DNA of 64,000 bases from Zygnema cylindricum (GCA_037447655.1 JBBHKE010003281.1:1-64000), one strand, 5' to 3'; shown: positions 34,208 to 55,844, counted from the stretch's first letter. Translations and numbers: made by a program. The notes: generated from the sequence alone by a model not told the origin.

Positions 34208-35356
34208 GAAATAATCTTAGGTGTATGGGCTCAGATTGAGTAAGACTAGATGTGTGAAACTTGTCCGAATCTCTGTAGTTAGCTAAGATGAGAAAAAACA
34301 GAAAGCTGAAAAAGCTAAGCCAATGCTTAAGAATGTTCGATAATTCAGCCCTTATTGTGACATGCTGTATTGGCGCTGTTTTTCAGTGGTTTCTTGGGCT
34401 ATATACGTTGCCAAATAAAGTGCTGTCGGATTTTTCTTTGATTTTTATACAATATTAGAAACCAGGAAATACTATCTGCAACGAGGTGTCTGTGCCACGT
34501 CATGTCGTTAGGTGTGACATTTTGAATATTCTAGATGTCATGACATACCAGCTTAGTAAAGCACATAGGCGTATGGTTTTTTTCATATATAATATATCGA
34601 CGTTTTTTTTTTTTTTTCATTTCCTTTCATGTGGAGCCTATCTATCAGCATTGTTTTCTGTTTCCCACACACATGGAGCAAAGAAATTGAAGTTGTTGTT
34701 CCCTTGTCTTATCTACAATTTCAGTGGAAAGGCAATATAAATAGAGGTACAATGAAAAGGTAAATGCAAGTTTATAGAACTAAAGATGCACACTGAAAAA
34801 CAGTGAACAAAAATATTTGCAACCAAACCAGCAAAATAATAAACAGATTTAATCTTTTACTTTTCATCACCTTGGAAGTCAAAATCGTCGATTATCTTGA
34901 CAGTTAGTGGAGTAGTTTGTACCCGCAAGAGTGTCCCTCCTCTAGGTATCGCCGCATAATACTAAAATCCCATCTAGTTCATCCAAAACAATGTCAGAGA
35001 TACAGTTTTGCATTTTGCAGTACTGTACGAACATTACCACGTGACAACTGACGAATGAGACGTTAAAACGTACAAAGCTGTATAAACTTTACGAAAATCT
35101 ACAAAGCAACCGTACAGTAGAGTACCTGACTTTGTACCTCACCCAATTTTGGCGCACACATTTGAATGTGAACCCTTCACTGGACTTCTCCCATACAGCA
35201 CTGCAGTAACTTTCACGCTCTCACACTCTCTATACTTTCTCTCTTTTTCAGCTCTCCACTCCCATCTTCCCGCCTTTACCACTCCCTTTCCTTCCTCCAT
35301 CCCTGTAACGTGTCAGCTACTGGCGATTCCTCTGGTTGGCGGTTTTCCCCGCCATC
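34208..35356. other. Spacer between SWI3D and MTP12
   Basis: SWI3D 3' flank, then the presumed promoter and 5' untranslated region of MTP12 (pyrimidine-rich from about 35,215). No additional gene is visible. AT-rich runs at about 34,590-34,617 are simple sequence. Confidence 0.5.
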
Positions 35357-44843
<9,487 letters not shown>

Positions 44844-46150
44844 GAGAAAAAAAAGAGACATAATAGTTACAAGACATATATCACTTAATGTAATTGACAT
44901 GGACATAAAAGATTTAATAGCAAGAGAGATAGCAGGTGTAAAAGACGTGGTGGACTTGAGAGACCAACCTGCTGTAGCTCCGTGGTTATTTGTTGTATGG
45001 TCTTTACTGCACTTTTGACGTAAACATCCATGTCACAGGTATTTTTTATAATTGTTTAGTAGAAAATCATTTTCGATTTAAACTACACGCGATTTGGTAG
45101 GCTAGTACATGAACTATATAATGTGGATTAGGTGGTGGTTCCTTGTTTTACTCTCATACTATTAAGATGAGTTACTACAACTGTATGAGAAATCCTTTAA
45201 ATCGATCACTCAAGATAAACTGTTAGAGGGGATTGCGGAGATCATGTATAAAACTCTGATGTTTTGATGGGTTGGGGAGGTACGTTTTTAACAGGTTGAG
45301 GACTATGAATCCCGAGGACAAGGTCATTTCAGGCCATATAGCAGTCCAGGTGTCAGGGGAGGATCTTTAGAGGACTCCCCTTATTCAAGCATGTAAATAT
45401 CTTGTGTGACGATTATTATTTACTGTGGCTACTATGAGCGTCAATAAGGGCAAGTCATTGTCTTATCTTCTCCACCGATAGACTGGTGTGACTGTTGCCC
45501 GTTTGTTAGAGCAGATTTTTTTTCCAAGGGAAAGTTATGTTGGAGATAAATTTGGACGTCTTTTGTGTTTTATGAACTGAGGTTAATTATGTGAGGTCGC
45601 GATTGTCAGAGCAAGTATAGGACCAATTGCCACGCCAGTTCTTCGCTGGTTAGAGAGAGAAAGACAAGGTATGTGGTTTTAGGATGGTGATTAGATTGTC
45701 AATTAGACATGTCAATAAAATTTAAACGAGGACACTCCAGCAAATGCTCGGTTTTGTTGAATGCGTTGGATACAGGTTTCTAGTCATTTGCTACACCGCT
45801 CATCGTTGTTGTTAAAAAAATTAGCGTAAACGCTAATTTGCTAATAACGCTATTTTGGGTCTGTTGCAAAAAAAAAAAACGCTATCATTGATTTTGGCAT
45901 TTGCACAAATTTGTGTGTTGACTTTCTGGTGTTTAACGCTGATCTGTGTCAACATTATTTAAAGTGGAAGTTTTCTTCCCTGACAGTAATCGTTGAAAGA
46001 TGTCCTTGTGGGGTATGGAAATAGTACGAATCAGATAAACTAGAGTAAATTTAAACAGTATTTTTGGCTGCTTTTCGCTATTTATGCTTTATGTTTTGTA
46101 ATTCTTTCTGGTGGCTATCAGGTACTGGAAGTTAATCACGCAGGATATAT
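44844..46150. other. Gene-free spacer
   Basis: 3' flank of MTP12, then AT-rich sequence without a convincing frame. A short inverted word 'ttagcgtaaacgctaa' lies at about 45,821-45,836. Confidence 0.45.
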
Positions 46151-46250
46151 TAAAATGCACGATGGTAAACCATCTGAGTCCGGGGGTTACAAAAGGGGTG
46201 GCATGGCCGAAACTGAAAAACTACCAGCAGGGGAATAAAATAACAGCACA
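46151..46250 (-). mobile_element. R2-like retrotransposon 3' tail, truncated
   Basis: The reverse complement ends '..ccatcgtgcattttaatat' and contains 'gccatgccacc' and 'ctcagatggtttaccatcg', matching the 3' tail of the main copy at about 22,700-22,790. Only about 100 bp are present, as expected for a severely 5'-truncated insertion. Confidence 0.7.
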
Positions 46251-46563
46251 ATTTTGACATGTGAAACACAACGTTGTAAAAATGAAGTGAGAGGACTTTC
46301 TGTACTAAACCAAACTTGTCATGCACAACGTTGATTTGTATGAACTAAATACAAAGTGGTTGACATTAAGTGAAAATTTACATACTAGCTTCAATTATCT
46401 TTAAATGTTAACAAAACTAATTCATGATTTTGGGCCAACAAAAGCTGCGACAAAATTAATGTTATTGAGAAGTACAAGGATGAGCAGTGTATTGGTCTAT
46501 TGAGCAAATCATCTTTTGGTGCAAGCATTTATTGGGAAGTTGGTAAATGGGCAGAATAAATTA

Positions 46564-47225
46564 GAAAGCACGATGGTCAACCATCTGAGTCCAAGGGTAC
46601 AAAAGCGGTGGCAAGGCCAAAACTGAAAAACGACAAGCAAGGCAATAAAAAACAAAGATAGCAACATGAACACATAAAAATGGCAAGTAAAATAAAAGCA
46701 GACAAACCCAAAATGAGAAGCAAACAAACAAAACCAAAGCTACAAGCCCAACCCCAACTCCATTAAATATCTACTAAAAGCAACCCCGTAAGTCCCCCTA
46801 GCTCAGGGGAGCACGTTGAGGGAGTTCCGGAACACGTCGACGATCCATAGCCGCCATAGCCGATCGAAGGAGAATAGAAGCCTGCACTCGCTGTAAAGCC
46901 ACAGATAAACGTTGACGAGAAAAAGAAGTAAGCACCGAAGGAGGAGGGCTCCCAGGTCCTCGCCGCTCGAAAGCACGTCGAGCACAGGTACGGAGAAACT
47001 CGTCCAACGCAACACCCAAACAACCAAAGATCTCGACCGCCATCGGAATAAAGTCATCCATAGGGTCCCGGTGGACATAATCACGCTCCTTCGCCTTAGC
47101 GGCAACACGAGCTGCCACCCCAACATGTCGAGCCGCCTGACCAACACCTGTAGCCGAAGTAGGGTTCGCCAAAACAATATCACCGAAGATGCGACGGGCA
47201 CCATCGAGCAAAACAACATCGATCC
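46564..47225 (-). mobile_element. R2-like retrotransposon, 5'-truncated copy with endonuclease
   Basis: The minus strand starts abruptly within the nuclease at RIDVVLLDGARRIFGDIV (about 47,225). One frame then continues through LANPTSATGVGQAARHVG, AAKAKERDYVHRDPMDDF, IPMAVEIFGCLGVALDEF and CARRAFERRGPGSPPPS, ending at 46,798. The usual 3' tail finishes at 46,564. This is the best preserved copy of the PD-(D/E)XK-like nuclease half in the window, with Asp residues in RIDVV and FGDIV, the K-x-K-x-x-x-Y segment and a distal Glu. It shows the empty site for the 1018 bp insertion seen at 20.7 kb. It lacks the reverse transcriptase and is not autonomous. Confidence 0.8.
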
Positions 47226-48405
47226 GGAAAGTTGGTAAGGGACCTTTTCGCTGGAATAATTTCGGTTGCCCTACGAGCAGCAATGGATGTGTGAGGCTTG
47301 TAACGAAGCTATTTTAACTACTTCAATATGTGTGGATGGGTGAGGCCGTGACGAAGCTTAACTACTTTAATGTGTGAACAATATCATAACAGATGATTAG
47401 AGACATTTAAGAAGTTTTTTACTTTGACAGTGGGTCCATTCTTACACGCACTATGGTTCAAAAGAAAATTGGTATGACATAGTAATGTTGAGAACAATAC
47501 TCAAACGTTTGCTAATTGCTAATAGTCTTAGTGGTCCCTGATCCAATTGGCATGATGACCACTATTGCAGATAGAAACCAAAAGGTTATGTTGCTTTTTT
47601 GGCTTGTAGAAGTGCATGCCAATTTTCTACCGGAGGCGTATGATGAAGATAAACTTAGGACTTCGATATGTCCCCCTATTTCTCTGGTGTGGATTAGGAC
47701 GTACTCACTCGAATCATAATAGTTTACTATCTACTCTAAAAAAAGTGGACGATGGGCGCTGTATGATTCCCCATATGTTATCATGCCTCACACGAACAAG
47801 TTTTCCATTTCGTCCACGAGTTTACGAACCAGCTTACCCCCATGATTCTTTTTCACGAATTTGAAAAATATGCAGTTGACTGTGTCTGGGTAAGTGTGTT
47901 CTTGCAACATCCGGTTTCCAGATAAGCCACATGACATCTTATCAACTAAGTTGTTCAAGATGGACATTGTACACATGTTAGCAAGAGTGTATGTACGCAT
48001 CACGAATGTACAAGGTAGTATTAACTTGAATATCCTCCTGATGCCACACTAAATCCCACAACTATATTAGTGCAAACTCAGCCTCTATAAAGGAATTCCC
48101 TTTCCCGCAATTCACTTGCAGTCAACGGTAGTAACTTTACATTCGAGAGGGAACATCCTAAATTCATCTATTATCCTTATTCAAATCTCATGGTGTCAGA
48201 TTCGTATGCAAAGTTGTAACGAGATGAGACGTTACAATCTTGTATTCCCGATTTGGAAAGCATCCATGTAAAAAGGCTACGTTACTATTTTTAACTGAGT
48301 CGAATGTTTGGGAAAATTGGATGTGCGAAGCCAAAATAAATTCAACACAAATAATTGCCGCACAATTTTCTTTTACTTTACAACTTTCAAAAAACACACG
48401 TTAAA
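47226..48405. other. Gene-free spacer
   Basis: No reliable gene. A minus-strand frame at 48,003-47,788 has a loose resemblance to Copia-type integrase-region proteins (SGNRMLQEHTYPDTVN, then FVKKNHGGKL), but the match is too weak to call. Confidence 0.4.
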
Positions 48406-48535
48406 TTAAAAAGCTCGATGGTAAACCATCTAAGTCCGGGGGTAAAAAGGGGTGGCATGGCCAAAACTGAAAAACTACAAGCAGGGCAATAAAAAAACAA
48501 AGAAAGCAACGGTAACACAGAAAAATGGCAAACCC
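48406..48535 (-). mobile_element. R2-like retrotransposon 3' tail, truncated
   Basis: The reverse complement contains 'ttttggccatgccacc' and 'acttagatggtttaccatcg', the same 3' end as at 22,790, 46,564 and 46,151. About 130 bp remain. The junction with 'ccctccacc' at about 48,530 marks the truncation. Confidence 0.7.
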
Positions 48536-49496
48536 TCCACCTCTATTCAAGTCCTATGAGCTTTAGTGATTAACGGATTCTCTACATTCATTTCACCGGC
48601 TTCTTCACATACCTGGTTCATTAGATTTTTAGCGGAAAAATGATTGTTTACAAAATTTCTAGTGTTTTATTCGTTAAAAGAGACTTTATTTGATGAAGTT
48701 TTGTACAATGTGCCTTTTTCTCTCGTCAAAAGACCCAATCTCTTGGCCATGTCACAAACTCATATAAACGACAATACTTGGAACGACTATTTAAAATTTA
48801 AAAATAGAATATAAAATAAGAAAACAACATCTGAAATGTGTCTCAAAGACTTTTAAAAAACAAAACCTTGTACCATAACAACATCTATGATAAAAATAAT
48901 TAAATAAGCTTTATACAAAAACGAGGAATGTTAAACCTTTCAAGGGTACGCAAAAACAAAAGAAAAGAACAGACAAAAAGGGGACTGAAATGCTCTGGTC
49001 ACATAACTATCAAAGATCTTGGTCCCATTTCGAGCTTCAATTCACTAAGTACTTTTCTCATGATAAAAAGGAATAGTGCTCGTATTACCTACAAAATCCC
49101 TTAAAAACAATAAAACAAAAATAGAATATCCAGGGGACGGCTGCCCAAAAATAAAGGGAGGGCTTTTCTACACTAAACTTAGAACAACAATAACAACAAT
49201 TTACAGTTTACAGGCTCCCATATCTGAACTCCAAAGCACCATATAGCTTCTTCAACACTATTACTCCCACATCTGTGGGTGCAACAATTTTATTCCTTTT
49301 GACAGATGGAAGTGACTTTGGACTTCAGATATGGCAACCACAAGATTTAGCGTGGTATCATACAGCTAATTGGATCCCTTTTCTACACAAAAAATAAATA
49401 TGCAATACGTTAATCTTAAATAAAATAAGCTAAGGGCAATGGCAAACCAAAAACGAACTGAAAAAGGACCGAAAACAGAGCTCAATGTCGTTAAGT
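48536..49496. other. Gene-free spacer and 3' flank of the PP2C gene
   Basis: AT-rich sequence. The right part should include the 3' untranslated region of the minus-strand phosphatase gene. No other feature seen. Confidence 0.45.
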
Positions 49497-52400
49497 TCAT
49501 TTGAATCGAAGAACAATTACACTAAGGTCATCGTGAACCAATCGTCTTTCTCCCACAGGCATGGAGAGTAGCTCCTGGTATGGGATTCCTGCAACAAAAA
49601 CAAAAAAACCGCCAATTAACCACAATCGTCAATTTTTGCACTTCGAGAGAATGTTGAATGCTAGCGAAAGAGGATAACCTGACCAGAGAACACCACATAC
49701 GCGCGCCAATTTCTTGCCCATAGATAAGAGCAATCCCGGAAACTAATGGAGTAAACTCCCTCCCCTCTCCTCTCCCTCCCCTCTCCCTCCACTCTCTCCC
49801 CCTTCCCCTTCCCCTCTCCCTCTCCCTCTCTCTTTTGACCCTCTCCTTGTAGGATCTTCTTTCACCTGCTGCTGATGCCCCTCTTTTCATAGCTTCCTCC
49901 ATGAGAACTCTCGCAGGATCTTTGACCGACTCTTTCCTTGACTCCTTGTCCACTGACAAGTCTACGAGAGCCACGGCCTCCTCCGGATCGAGATGTTGGT
50001 AAAGTCCATCGGAAGAAACAATGAGACAAGTGTCCTCCGGACATAACCGATGATGTCGCAAGTCGGGTTCTGACGATAGATACGGGGCATCTCCCACATA
50101 CTTTACTCGGAAATATCCGAGAAGGCTTTCGTTTAACTCCCTCTGCAAAAACCAAAACATAACCCTTTTTTTCTAAGTGAAGAGCGTGATACCAAGGGAC
50201 ACACATAAGAGGATCGACTCTCGGACCGATGCCGTTGACAAACAAACAGCATTAGGGATTCTCACCTTCTTCATAAAACCTGCGCCAAAACATCGTGTCA
50301 CCTTCACCTTCCCCTTAACCCTCCCGTCGGAAATCGGTTTTCGGTCATCGCTGTGTTGCTCCATAACTCTCTTAACTTCCTGCATTGGTACATTGCCAAA
50401 AGTGATACTGAGCTTGGAGCCTGATTTGAGGCAACACACTTTTCTTTCCACATCCTTAAAAGACAACTATTGGGTGACAAAAGTACGGGCTAGGTTAATA
50501 TTAAGTGCAACTTTTGAGAACAGACAAGTTAACATTAAAACATGTTTCAGAAAAACCTACGAGTAGACTTCACGATGCCAACATTCCGCTTTCAACAAAC
50601 AACCAACAATCGGGCAACCAAATCAGATCTAAAAATAAATATAACATCCTACAGCCGATACTTCGCTGTCGTGTTGTCATAAAAACTTCCGCGTGTACAT
50701 TCAACAAAATCATAGACTTCATCGTGGACTCCACACATCTTTCACATGGTATAATCAACGCTATGTCTTATCTAAAGCATTGCCATTGCTCCCTATGCCA
50801 AGCTTGCCAGACATTGAATATACAGCGATGTACCTCAGGTGAGCTAGTATTGTGCTCAACGGTCAATAGCTTTGCAGATGTGGCTAGGAGATGAAGCGGT
50901 AACAACTCCTCCCATGAGGGAGGTAGTTTTTCTCTCTCCATTGACAAAAAAGTGCATTGATCTTGCAACAAGCCTTCCTGTTTCAACAAGGATTCGAGGT
51001 CAGTTTCCAGTCGCCTCCTCGAAGAACTAAGGCTTCTTGGAGTGTTAAGTTGCCTCCCACTTCCCGAAGCTGAATAGTCGGGCACCGCAAGCATTTTGAG
51101 TCTATTTAACTCAGAACCTGAAGTGGGAGATGGTACAACGGTATCAGCATTTTCGGTTATCTCCATCTCGGTTACTGGAAAAGAAAAGCTATCATTGAAA
51201 GATTGGCCAGATTCATCTGACGAGGATCCGATAACAGCAAAACTGTCTCCCAAGCTGAGTGTATATACATCATCGCCAAACACCACTACTACAAGGACAC
51301 ACGATCCCACTAATAACAGTTCCGGAATCTGCTCGCGACATTTCTCCACATAATCAAAAAATCTTTCTTCAGTGTTGGCAACAGCCCGTTTCAAGCTTTT
51401 CAAAATCCCCTTATGCCGATAACTACCCTCATTTTCGCTTGTTAATCCATTTTCTTCGGAACTATCTTCAGAAACCTTGTCAATTGGCTTTAACCTTACA
51501 GTATTCTTGTCTCCATAGTTTCCATTCGACGACCCTATATCCAGCTCATTAAGTTCCAAACTGGCCCCTGTTTCCTGTTCATAAATTTCAGTTTGCCGTT
51601 CCTCAGTTTCCTGCCGTCCTCCAGTTATCCCACCTTTCTCTCCCTCAGCTTGCTCTACTCTCCCTGTGACCTTCTCTTTTACAAGTTCATATTTCAACTC
51701 TTCACAAACAGCAGTGTATAGGTGCTTATTCAAAAACTCGGAGGCGTCATCTCCACCAAATCCATCGAATATAGCCAGATAGAGGAAACCGTGTTCTGAA
51801 ACTACAAACTGACATCTGTCCTCTCCCGCAATAGTGCTTGCATATTGCCTCTCAAGGAGCTGTCCAGAGGCTCCAATAGGAAGAGCTGTCCTTTGTAAAC
51901 CCCAAATGTACCCCAAATTTGGACGTCGATGAATGCCTTGTGAGAGAAAATCAGTCACTGGTAAACTTTTTGAAAACGTTTCTTCCGGCTTTCGACAAAT
52001 CGCTCCATAGTCAGCTTCTTCACCGCTAACAAATCTTCTTTTTGACTTCCACAACCATTTCTCTGTCAGGTGTTTCCCTATCCCTTCACCCGACGGCCAT
52101 CGGAGAAGAGGCATGTTATGAGACGGCAAAGGACGGCCACTGCTTTCCGGAAACTTCCGAAGCTCATTTGACCTTCTTTTTATTTTAGAAGTTTCTCGTT
52201 CTTCTTCTTCACCACCTCCACCACCTTCATCGTGTGTTTTTGTGGAACTAGAGCTTACTGGAGATATTTTGCTGGTAGAGGGATCGGAGCTCCAATTAGG
52301 GTTTCCATTGTACGGATTTGACACTTGAAAACTGTCGCATTCCCCTGTAGGAAGTAAGACATGGGCGGAAAAAGATAAAGTATGACTAAAACTAGACCTA

Positions 52401-52786
52401 GAACTCTCATCAGTTTTGCGAAAATTGGCAGCTATTGCAGCTCCAGAAACGGAACCGAAAACTGGAGCCACAGATTCTGACTCGCCTTCAGTTTCAGTTT
52501 CAGTTTTAACTGACAAAGAAACACTGTCGCGTTTAAAAGATCCATCTTTTAAAATTACACCACTGTTTTTGTCGTTTTGTGCATTAAGAAGAGGCTCAAG
52601 AACGGGAGAGTTCGAAGGATTGTCGATTTCCTCCTGTAGATGGACGGAAAATTCGTTTACAGTCACGTTTTCCTCCTGAAAATTCGTTCTCTGGAATACG
52701 GAACCATGGTGGAACCAAACTTTGTCGCCATTCCCCTCCCCTACAGGCGATAAGACAGGAGGCACGCAACAAAAAGATACAACCAT
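49497..52786 (-). CDS. POL: Protein phosphatase 2C, POLTERGEIST/PLL type
   Basis: Predicted metal-dependent Ser/Thr phosphatase of the POL/PLL clade, which in Arabidopsis acts at the plasma membrane downstream of CLAVATA-type receptors. Four coding exons on the minus strand: 52,786-50,834, 50,379-50,266, 50,142-49,866 and 49,588-49,497; 811 aa, all junctions in frame. The first in-frame ATG (52,786) gives a Cys-bearing start, MVVSFCCVPPV. PP2C blocks: GEDRCQFVVSEHGFLYLAIFDGFGG (about 318-343), LKRAVANTEERFFDYVEKC, GSCVLVVVVFGDDVYTLSLGD (to about 512), LTVEHNTSS, KGKVKVTRCFGAGFMKK, YLSSEPDLRHHRL, LIVSSDGLYQHL (Asp near 734) and HDDLSVIVL (800-808). The large insert between the metal-site block and LKSLKRA is typical of the clade. 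Odd point: GDSFA replaces the usual GDSRA. Paralogues (PLL1-5) cannot be told apart here. Confidence 0.9.
49740..49845. repeat. CT-rich tract in PP2C intron 3
   Basis: A 'ctccctcccctctcc' type microsatellite lies in the 277 bp intron 49,589-49,865. It extends the minus-strand exon frame with a false Arg/Glu/Gly-rich tail. Confidence 0.85.
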
Positions 52787-53444
52787 GGCTGTAAGAGTAG
52801 AAAAAGGGACGAGGAAGACGACAATAGGCTCTCGAGACAAGACAAGGAATAGGAATCATTTCCATTGCAGGGAGAGAGACAACGCCAGCTAAGCCAAGGG
52901 CAGAATATAGAGGAAAAGCGTCGACCTTTGTACGCCAGGTCTTAAAGGCGCAGGCGGTACAAGGACTGAGGTCAGAGCGCGGGGAGTTTCGTGCGGATTT
53001 CCGCACGAAAACGGATGAAACGGATGAAACGTTCAGCGTTGCCATGGTGAAATTTCATGCGGCCGAAACGTGTTGTGACATGGAATTTCTTCTTCAGGAC
53101 ACCCTGTGATTGTTGGTGTCGTTTTGGTGCACACTTCCGATTTAGAGCGTAAATCATGTGTGTGCACGAGAAAAGAGACGGAGGAAACTTTAACATTAGG
53201 TGTATTATGATGCCTGTCGGAGACTTTTATGAAAGGTAACATTGATCTCGTAATCTCGTTGGATACTCGTACGAAATAGCTGCACTTTTCTAACACGCCT
53301 GTACTTTTAGGACTGCGAATGTCTGTACTGCACATAGTCCTGCTCTGTAGTCTCATCCTTTACTCGTGCCGCGTTATTTTAATGGTCATAATCAAACAAT
53401 TAGAATGTATGATTTTTTCCAAAATTTTCAAATTCTTAAATAGC
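52787..53444. other. Upstream region of the PP2C gene
   Basis: Presumed promoter and 5' untranslated region of the minus-strand phosphatase. Two long minus-strand frames here (53,045-52,596 and 53,356-53,033) overlap the gene in other frames or lack protein character, and I do not call them. Confidence 0.4.
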
Positions 53445-53510
53445 GTACACCACGGTAATTATTTGTATACGCTAATGAAACCTACACGCTAATAGCGATT
53501 GGCGGTGTAC
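53445..53510. mobile_element. MITE family M2, minimal copy (66 bp)
   Basis: GTACACCACGGTAATTATT at the left and AATAGCGATTGGCGGTGTAC at the right are imperfect inverted repeats with the M2 end sequence. The element is nearly all terminal repeat. Confidence 0.5.
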
Positions 53511-54086
53511 TGCTCTCGCAAACGAAGTTTACGACTTTGCGCTGCTAAAGTACGACGCATGGAAGAAATATCGGTGACGAAATGTGGTCTCGGCTGACGT
53601 GTATATTTTTTTTTTGTAAACCAAACGGGTGGAATGGAAAAACATATTTTCTACTTGGTTACCAATTTACCATTATTGCATAGACAGCGAAATGGAAACC
53701 TCTCCGTTTCACCGGAAAGACGCTGCCGGAGACCGACGAGGGGACGGCTTCACAGTTCGTGCGTGGAGAATCTTTAGGGATCGACAGCTGGCACAACACG
53801 ATCTTTATGGTACGTCCGTGTGGATAGCGGTCGGATTCTTTCGTTTTCCCATCGAATGATAACACTGCGCTTGCCCGGAGGACAAAAGTCACAAAAGCTT
53901 GCTGCCCGAAGTGAATGCCTTCGAATTAAACGGCACGTGAAATGAGTTTTTGGGGGTTGCTGAACACTGGAACCGGGGGAGTATTTAAATAATTTTGTTT
54001 GTTTGTTCGTTGAATCCTACGGCTGGTTGCTTTCGCCGACTTTGACAGAAAGTCAAAGATTTCGTGTAGGGCTGTCGCTTGTTTAA
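53511..54086. other. Gene-free spacer
   Basis: No gene seen. Open frames at 53,629-53,892 on both strands have no recognisable motif. Confidence 0.4.
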
Positions 54087-54291
54087 GTACACCGTGAATA
54101 GTTATTAGCCTTATGTACGCTATATCGGCACCCCAAAATTTTGACATTGATACCTTAAATATAATAAATTACATTATTTAAGGACGTGGACCATAATCTG
54201 CCACGTCTACTAGCACTAAACTAGAATGAATGACGCTAATTTTTTCTTTACACTAATAATTTCTATACGCTAATAACGATTCGCGGTGTAC
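54087..54291. mobile_element. MITE family M2, copy 2 (205 bp)
   Basis: GTACACCGTGAATAGTTATT at the left and AATAACGATTCGCGGTGTAC at the right are near-exact inverted repeats of about 20 bp. The left 80 bp match 55,845-55,925 closely ('cttatgtacgctatatcggc', 'accccaaaatttt'). Confidence 0.75.
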
Positions 54292-54912
54292 TGTTTAAAA
54301 GTACAGCAAAACGTTGGGGCCATTTGGAGAATCGTACGAGAAAAACAACTTTTACCGAGAGAACGTTCCAATGAGTCCAAAAATGTTTCCATCCGTTTGT
54401 CAACGACGTACTTTTTTGTATTTCATCGTTCCCAGAAACATGAAATTAATGCTCGGTTGGTTACTACGAACGGCTGTGTCCATTCACCGGTCTTGTTTGG
54501 TCAACCCTAGCCCGTCACGCTTTATTCTGACACTACTGTACTGTAGTTTGTCGTACCTAAAGGTACAATCTGTCTTTTTTTTACGCTCTTCCGCCGCGTT
54601 CTGCTCAAACTCTACTGTAGTCGCTACTGTAGTCTGTCAGTCGTGGATGTGGCATTCACATGTGGATCGAAGAATTTCAGGGTTTATCCCGGTTGTGTTC
54701 TCATTGTGTACCAGCCTGGCGCGTTGGCCGTGCCCCATAGGTGATAAGGTCCCAGAAGCAGTCCACTGGATGGTTGCAGAAAACAAATCGTGCGATCTGT
54801 TCTAAAAGATTACCTCATAGTACGTACTTAATAGGCGTATTTTTTCTTCATTCTTACTTTAACCTGGCGATGTCGAAACATAATTTTGGAAAAGTACAGC
54901 ATCTGGACCATA
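54292..54912. other. Gene-free spacer
   Basis: Open frames at 54,286-54,805 overlap each other and have no recognisable domain. I see no gene. Confidence 0.4.
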
Positions 54913-55228
54913 GTTCAAAAGTAGGCGTTTTTTTGGTAGGCCTTTGGTCGGCGCCTTTATCGTAAGTTGTGTTATGGGCTTTTCATGTGATCTTCTTAAA
55001 TCACTACTTTGATCAGAGACCGTCCGATCGTTCGAATCTGACGGTGTAAGTAAAACTTTTTGGTCCGAATGTTTTAATTGGTCCGAATGTTTTAATTGGT
55101 CCAATTTTTGGTCCAAATGTTTTAATTGGTCTGAATAGGTCCGAATACAATATGGGTCTTAAGGTCATATTGTATGTTTTGCATACAATAGGCATATTGT
55201 ATGGGTCTACTTTCACCTACTTTTGAAC
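54913..55228. mobile_element. MITE family M1, copy 2 (316 bp, TA target site)
   Basis: Same GTTCAAAAGT/ACTTTTGAAC inverted ends and TA flanks as 23,221-23,518, with high identity along the whole length. It is exactly 18 bp longer because the internal 'ggtccgaatgttttaatt' unit occurs once more. Confidence 0.85.
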
Positions 55229-55522
55229 TATGCATAAAATGATAACGGAGCACGGGCCGTCCGACAGTGGGCGTACGGTAATGTACCTTTAGTTATGCAT
55301 TAGGGTATGTCCCCATGTGCATAAAGGTAAAATTCCATTCGACGAAATGTGAGGTTCGTTACTGGACGCCGTACATTTTCGTACAGTGTCGTACAGATAC
55401 GTACTATAAAAAATTTGTCAGACATCGTTACTGGAAAGCTGTCGGGAAGCTCCAATGATGTAGGCATAATTATTGACCGTTGGATGTTTTACTTTTTGAG
55501 ATCCGCGAAGCAATCGCGCACA

Positions 55523-55580
55523 TCATCCAGTGGGCCCCACCCAACTCTCCTCGCGAGGAGAGTTGGGGCCCACTGGATGA
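55523..55580. repeat. Near-perfect 58 bp palindrome
   Basis: TCATCCAGTGGGCCCC and AACTCTCCTCG form the left arm, with ACCC between them as a 4-base bulge. The right arm is their exact inverse, with no spacer at the centre (CTCGCGAG). It lies inside a short open frame (55,480-55,674) that I do not recognise as a gene. Confidence 0.85.
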
Positions 55581-55844
55581 TTACCGAACACGTGAAAAAG
55601 CAAAAAAAATCTACTTTGAACAAGCGATCACAGGTGTGCACGTCGTACATGCCATGTGCCGCCTGCCACGCTGAATGCAGGTCAGCCGAAAATATCCTCG
55701 CACGCTATTCCTGACATCCACCGACATTCAAAGTTTGCCGCGACCTTCGACGTTTGCGACATCATTTTGCCATTCCGTTTCGAAATTATGATTTACATTT
55801 TCAAAATCAAAATCTAGACGCAAAATTTACGTACGAATCATTAA

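Noticed and set aside
47788-48003. Possible Copia integrase-region fragment on the minus strand
   Set aside because: Only a loose resemblance to the 'SGNKP...FVKK...GKL' pattern; no catalytic residues or flanking LTRs to support it.
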